This document shows, piece after piece, positions 60,901-64,000 of a stretch of 64,000 nt of DNA (the first letter of the stretch is position 1; each line of letters starts with the position of its first letter). The notes beneath the pieces are model-generated. The model was not told the origin of the DNA, did not search any database, and saw only the letters and a list, made by a program, of their open reading frames with translations. The DNA is taken from contig NZ_QPCG01000001.1 in the NCBI RefSeq assembly GCF_003351025.1, positions 689,949-753,948 of the forward strand, read 5' to 3'. A program made the position numbers and the translations under genes. The stretch comes from Mucilaginibacter endophyticus. Lineage in GTDB: Bacteria; Bacteroidota; Bacteroidia; Sphingobacteriales; Sphingobacteriaceae.

Positions 60901-62565
60901 ATGAAGAGAAGAGATCTGATTAAAGGTGTGGCTGCCGCCGTACCTGCCTTTTACCTTTCAAAAGCTTTTGGTTCGGTTGGGATGTTGGCCGCTAACCCTG
61001 TTCCGCGAATTGCCGATGGACCGTTTAAGCCCGATTGGGAATCACTTAAGCAATATAAAGTGCCCGATTGGTTCAGGGATGCCAAGTTTGGCTTATGGGC
61101 ACATTGGGGGCCACAGTGTCAGCCCGAACGTGGCGATTGGTATGCCCGTGGTATGTACCAGGAAGGAAGTGATCAGTATAAATACCACATCGAAAAATAT
61201 GGACATCCGTCAAAGTTTGGCTTTAAGGATGTGATAAACGAATGGAAGGCCGAAAACTGGCAGCCAGGTGAGTTGCTTGATTTGTACAAGCGCGCCGGAG
61301 CCAAGTACTTTATGGCATTGGCAAATCATCATGATGGGTTTGATCTGTATAACAGTACCTATCAGTCATGGAACTCTACCAAGATGGGGCCTAAAAAGGA
61401 TTTAATAGGTGGTTGGGCCAAAGCTGCAAAGGAACGGGGTTTACCATTTGGTGTAACAGTACATGCCGCCCACACCTGGACCTGGCTGGAAGTTGCGCAG
61501 CGCTCCGATAAAACAGGGGCAATGAAAGGCATTCCGTATGATGGAAAACTAACAAAATCAGACGGTGCCGGTAAATGGTGGAGCGGCTATGACCCACAGG
61601 AATTGTATGCTCAAAATCATGAGTTGAGCAAAGACAGCCTGGATGACCATGCTATACACCGGGAGTGGAACTGGGGAAATGGCGCCAGCATGCCGAGCAA
61701 AGCTTATTGCGATAAATTTCTGAACCGTACCATCGAGCTTATTGATAAGTATGGTCCCGATTTGATATATTTTGATGATACCGCGCTTCCGCTTTGGCCG
61801 GTGAATGATGCGGGCTTAAAGATTGCCGCGCACATGTACAATACCAGCGTTAAAAAGCACGGGAAATTAAACGCCGCCCTGTTTGGCAAGATTTTAGACG
61901 AGCAGCAACGTAAATGTATGATATGGGATATTGAGCGTGGGCAAAGCAACCAGATTGAGCCCGAGCCATGGCAAACAGATACCTGCATTGGTGGCTGGCA
62001 CTATGACCGCCGGATCTTTGAAAATAAGGGCTATAAAAGCGCTAAAACCGTTATCCATACGCTTACTGATGTAGTAAGCAAAAATGGCAACCTGTTGTTG
62101 AATATCCCTGTAAAAGGAGATGGTACCATTGACAGCGAAGAACGTAAAATTGTAGAAGGGATAGCAGCATGGATGCACATTAACAGCGAAGCTATTTACG
62201 CCACCCGCCCGTGGGCTATTTTTGGCGAAGGCCCGGCTATCGAATCAGCTGCTCCTTTAGATGCCCAGGGTTTTAACGAAGGTAAGGGCAAGCCTTTTAC
62301 TGCCGATGATATTAGGTTCACTAAAAAAGGCAATACGCTTTACGCTATAGCTTTAGGCTGGCCGGGCGAAAAAGGTAGCGTGATCAAAGGCCTGGCGAGT
62401 GCGTCAGCGCAGTTATCCGGTAAAAAGATCAGCAATGTAAGTATGGTAGGACATCCGGGTAAATTAAGCTGGGAGCAAACGGGCGAAGGTCTCAAAATTA
62501 AAACTCCTGCTGTAAAGCCAGATGATATTGCTGTAGTTTATAAAATTGAGGGGGCAATAGGATAG
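60901..62565 (+). CDS. GH29 alpha-L-fucosidase, Tat-type signal
   Basis: This is a 554-residue fucosidase with a twin-arginine-type leader (MKRRDLIKGVAAAVPAFYLS). GH29 motifs are FGLWAHWGPQCQPERGDWYA, FMALANHHDGFDLYN, the nucleophile Asp292 in LIYFDDTALPLW, and NGNLLLNIPVKGDG. It belongs to a different GH29 subgroup from the preceding fucosidase, judging by sequence and length. The two likely act on related fucosylated glycans. The Tat leader would carry it across the inner membrane folded. It ends at a perfect hairpin terminator. Confidence 0.93.
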   Translation: MKRRDLIKGVAAAVPAFYLSKAFGSVGMLAANPVPRIADGPFKPDWESLKQYKVPDWFRDAKFGLWAHWGPQCQPERGDWYARGMYQEGSDQYKYHIEKYGHPSKFGFKDVINEWKAENWQPGELLDLYKRAGAKYFMALANHHDGFDLYNSTYQSWNSTKMGPKKDLIGGWAKAAKERGLPFGVTVHAAHTWTWLEVAQRSDKTGAMKGIPYDGKLTKSDGAGKWWSGYDPQELYAQNHELSKDSLDDHAIHREWNWGNGASMPSKAYCDKFLNRTIELIDKYGPDLIYFDDTALPLWPVNDAGLKIAAHMYNTSVKKHGKLNAALFGKILDEQQRKCMIWDIERGQSNQIEPEPWQTDTCIGGWHYDRRIFENKGYKSAKTVIHTLTDVVSKNGNLLLNIPVKGDGTIDSEERKIVEGIAAWMHINSEAIYATRPWAIFGEGPAIESAAPLDAQGFNEGKGKPFTADDIRFTKKGNTLYAIALGWPGEKGSVIKGLASASAQLSGKKISNVSMVGHPGKLSWEQTGEGLKIKTPAVKPDDIAVVYKIEGAIG

Positions 62566-62593
62566 AGGTGCTTTTTATTATAGATAGCTATCA

Positions 62594-62628
62594 GACTTAC
62601 GAAGTTTCCAAAACTTCGTAAGTCTTTT
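62594..62628. terminator. Bidirectional terminator between fucosidase and Smr genes
   Basis: A perfect 14-bp stem, GACTTACGAAGTTT with AAACTTCGTAAGTC, closes a 3-base loop and is followed by TTTT on the plus strand. It separates two convergent genes, so it probably serves both. Confidence 0.82.
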
Positions 62629-62644
62629 GAAGCAGAATCATTGC

Positions 62645-63595
62645 CTACTTCAACAGCACCTTGGTAGCTCCGTAACCAAATTTCTCTTTACGGGCATCCA
62701 TAAAGGTTTGTACTTTTTTATGCCTGCCCAGTTGTTTATGCAGTTCATTGCGCAAGGTTCCGTTGCCGGCGCCGTGTATAAAGGTAATATCAGGCAACTG
62801 GTGAACAATAGCAGCATCCAGGGCCTTATGGAAATGGGCCAGCTGAATTTCCATGATCTCCGAACTGCTTAAAAACTGATAATCGTCGCGCAGTTTTTCT
62901 ATATGCAGATCAACTTCGCTAACCGGTTTTTCAATCACTATTTTTTCGGTAGGCGTTTCAAAAAAGCTTTCCTTTAGTTTTTGTGCATCAATAACCAGTT
63001 CGGGTTCATCAAGCCTGATCAGCCATCCCGGTTGATTAAGCAATGGGATGTTCTTTTTAGTAGTCGAAAAATCTTTGGCTTTAAATTTTTCATGCACTGC
63101 CAAAGGAGCAGGCGGTTCAATATTTTGTTTGGTGCTGAATAAAGCGCTGAAGATAAATTTAGGCCACACCTGCAAATCGGCCAGTTGTGCCGAATATATG
63201 TTTTCGGTTGATTTAGGGGCTACTATCCCCGCAAATTCTCCTTTAAATACCTGTTGTTTATCTGTTGTTAAGGTAGCCAGTAACTGAAAAGATGTTTCAT
63301 TGATGATGTGAAAATGAACTACCGAACTTGCACGGGTATCGGTAATTACACCTATATATACACCCTTTTGTACAAATTCACCCGGTGTTACAGGCTTTTC
63401 ACCGGCTGCAGCGGTGCTTTTTGTTGATCCTGCAGGTTGGTAACCATGTACGTAAGTTACCTTGCTGGCCAGTACCGGAATCTCAAAATCATCATCGCCG
63501 GTAACGCCTATCATTTGCTCATCAATGATGCGGGTAACAAAACCTTCCATTTTTTCATCAACAAACCGAACAAAATCGCCTAATTTATATTTCAT
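62645..63595 (-). CDS. DUF2027 protein with C-terminal Smr domain
   Basis: This is a 316-residue protein. The N-terminal part begins with KYKLGDFVRFVDEKMEGFVT, a KOW/SH3-like start typical of DUF2027. The middle holds beta-rich DUF2027 sequence (about 80-180). The C-terminal Smr domain (about 230-316) has VDLHIEKLRDDYQ and FIHGAGNGTLRNELHK (the HGxGxG motif). Smr domains can act as DNA or RNA endonucleases or bind nucleic acid; the role of this fusion in Bacteroidota is not known. It is a lone gene with a TAACTTTG -7 box. Confidence 0.92.
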   Translation of the reverse strand: MKYKLGDFVRFVDEKMEGFVTRIIDEQMIGVTGDDDFEIPVLASKVTYVHGYQPAGSTKSTAAAGEKPVTPGEFVQKGVYIGVITDTRASSVVHFHIINETSFQLLATLTTDKQQVFKGEFAGIVAPKSTENIYSAQLADLQVWPKFIFSALFSTKQNIEPPAPLAVHEKFKAKDFSTTKKNIPLLNQPGWLIRLDEPELVIDAQKLKESFFETPTEKIVIEKPVSEVDLHIEKLRDDYQFLSSSEIMEIQLAHFHKALDAAIVHQLPDITFIHGAGNGTLRNELHKQLGRHKKVQTFMDARKEKFGYGATKVLLK

Positions 63596-63614
63596 AGCAT
63601 ATGTTATTACTGTG

Positions 63615-63622
63615 CAAAGTTA
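63615..63622 (-). promoter_or_regulatory. Putative -7 box for the DUF2027-Smr gene
   Basis: On the minus strand this reads TAACTTTG, an exact match to TAnnTTTG, 19 bases before the start codon. No TTTG was found at the -33 spacing. Confidence 0.38.
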
Positions 63623-63745
63623 ATTTATCCGGGCACATCCCACCGATAATAAAACTTGCTTATTTTTAATTAGGTTTAGCAGTAATTGAATGATTAACAG
63701 CTTTTAGAAATCTCAATTTTAACCATATACATTTATTTTCATACC

Positions 63746-64000
63746 ATGAGCAACAATACCCCTAAAACACTGGATAATGATTTGTTAAAACAAGTATTTG
63801 TCCACAATCTAAACCGGATCTATTTTGGTAAGTGCTACCTTGATAAGCACCTTGAACATCTGAAAGGTCTTGCATCATTTACTGCGCTACAGCAGGGGAT
63901 ACAGGAGTTTTGGGATGATATCAAAAAGCAGATCGATCGCATGAAGCACGTTTATAAACTAATTAATGAGATCCCTTCAGATAAGAACTGTAACCCTATA
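63746..64000 (+). CDS. DUF892/YciF-like ferritin-like protein (C-terminus beyond window)
   Basis: The frame is open from ATG 63746 to the right edge, giving 85 residues. The stretch LKQVFVHNLNRIYFGKCYLD, then LASFTALQQGIQEFWDDI and KKQIDRMKHVYKLI, looks like the first helices of a ferritin-like four-helix bundle of the DUF892 type. Such proteins are often stress-related; the role is not established. The rest is missing, so the call is provisional. Confidence 0.65.
   Translation, partial: MSNNTPKTLDNDLLKQVFVHNLNRIYFGKCYLDKHLEHLKGLASFTALQQGIQEFWDDIKKQIDRMKHVYKLINEIPSDKNCNPI

Noticed and set aside
1..64000. CRISPR arrays, insertion sequences or prophage
   Set aside because: No regularly spaced repeats, transposase or integrase motifs, or phage structural genes were recognised on either strand.

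Overview
The window looks like a chromosomal segment of a Bacteroidota bacterium, most likely family Sphingobacteriaceae and close to Mucilaginibacter or Pedobacter. This is judged from gene content, not from any database search. The signs are several ECF sigma / FecR / TonB-receptor modules, SusC/SusD proteins, kinases with Reg_prop and Y_Y_Y domains, HisKA_2 kinases, a DUF2027-Smr protein, a DUF892-like protein, A-rich leaders with no clear Shine-Dalgarno, and -7 boxes of the Bacteroidota type TAnnTTTG. No rRNA, complete tRNA, CRISPR array, transposase or phage gene was seen.

Region 1 (1-16353) holds two cell-surface-signalling modules. The first is a SusC receptor with an STN domain (cut by the left edge) and a FecR anti-sigma factor on the minus strand, with an ECF sigma factor divergent from them. 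The second runs entirely on the plus strand: Tat-exported phosphocholine-type phospholipase C, ECF sigma, FecR, then two large Oar-like TonB-dependent receptors that lack the STN domain. It reads as a scavenging locus for phospholipid-derived nutrients (inference).

Region 2 (16590-35471) is an accessory metabolic stretch with many strand switches. It carries two VOC proteins, a helical-repeat protein, a YiaA/B membrane protein, a DoxX-like protein with a cysteine-rich tail, a GMC oxidoreductase, four alpha/beta hydrolases, a hotdog thioesterase, an aldehyde dehydrogenase, a LytTR regulator, an exported epoxide hydrolase, an MFS transporter, an exported RidA and several small exported proteins. 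Many minus-strand genes here have their own TACTTTTG-type promoter, so the stretch is mostly single-gene units rather than one operon.

Region 3 (35681-55990) is dense in signal transduction. A one-piece Reg_prop/Y_Y_Y histidine kinase is followed by its LuxR-type response regulator, a UGT-like glycosyltransferase, and a second, paralogous response regulator on the other strand. Then comes a full sigma-FecR-SusC-SusD uptake module with no glycoside hydrolase. After it lie a TPR-HisKA_2 kinase, a sigma-54-dependent response regulator and a shortened paralogous HisKA_2 kinase. An AraC regulator and a degenerate SDR-fold protein close the block.

Region 4 (55991-64000) has a small membrane gene broken by a TGA codon, a carboxypeptidase-regulatory-like exported protein, two small zinc-ribbon proteins, two tandem GH29 alpha-L-fucosidases (one Sec-type, one Tat-type signal), a DUF2027-Smr protein, and the start of a DUF892-type protein that runs off the right edge.

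The most unusual observations are: the short HisKA_2 kinase with HDRVKNN where HHRVKNN is expected; pairing of HisKA_2 kinases with a sigma-54 activator; an SDR lacking both the catalytic Ser and Lys; an exported RidA; related TCATGA-type palindromes in three intergenic regions; and the nonsense-interrupted membrane gene.
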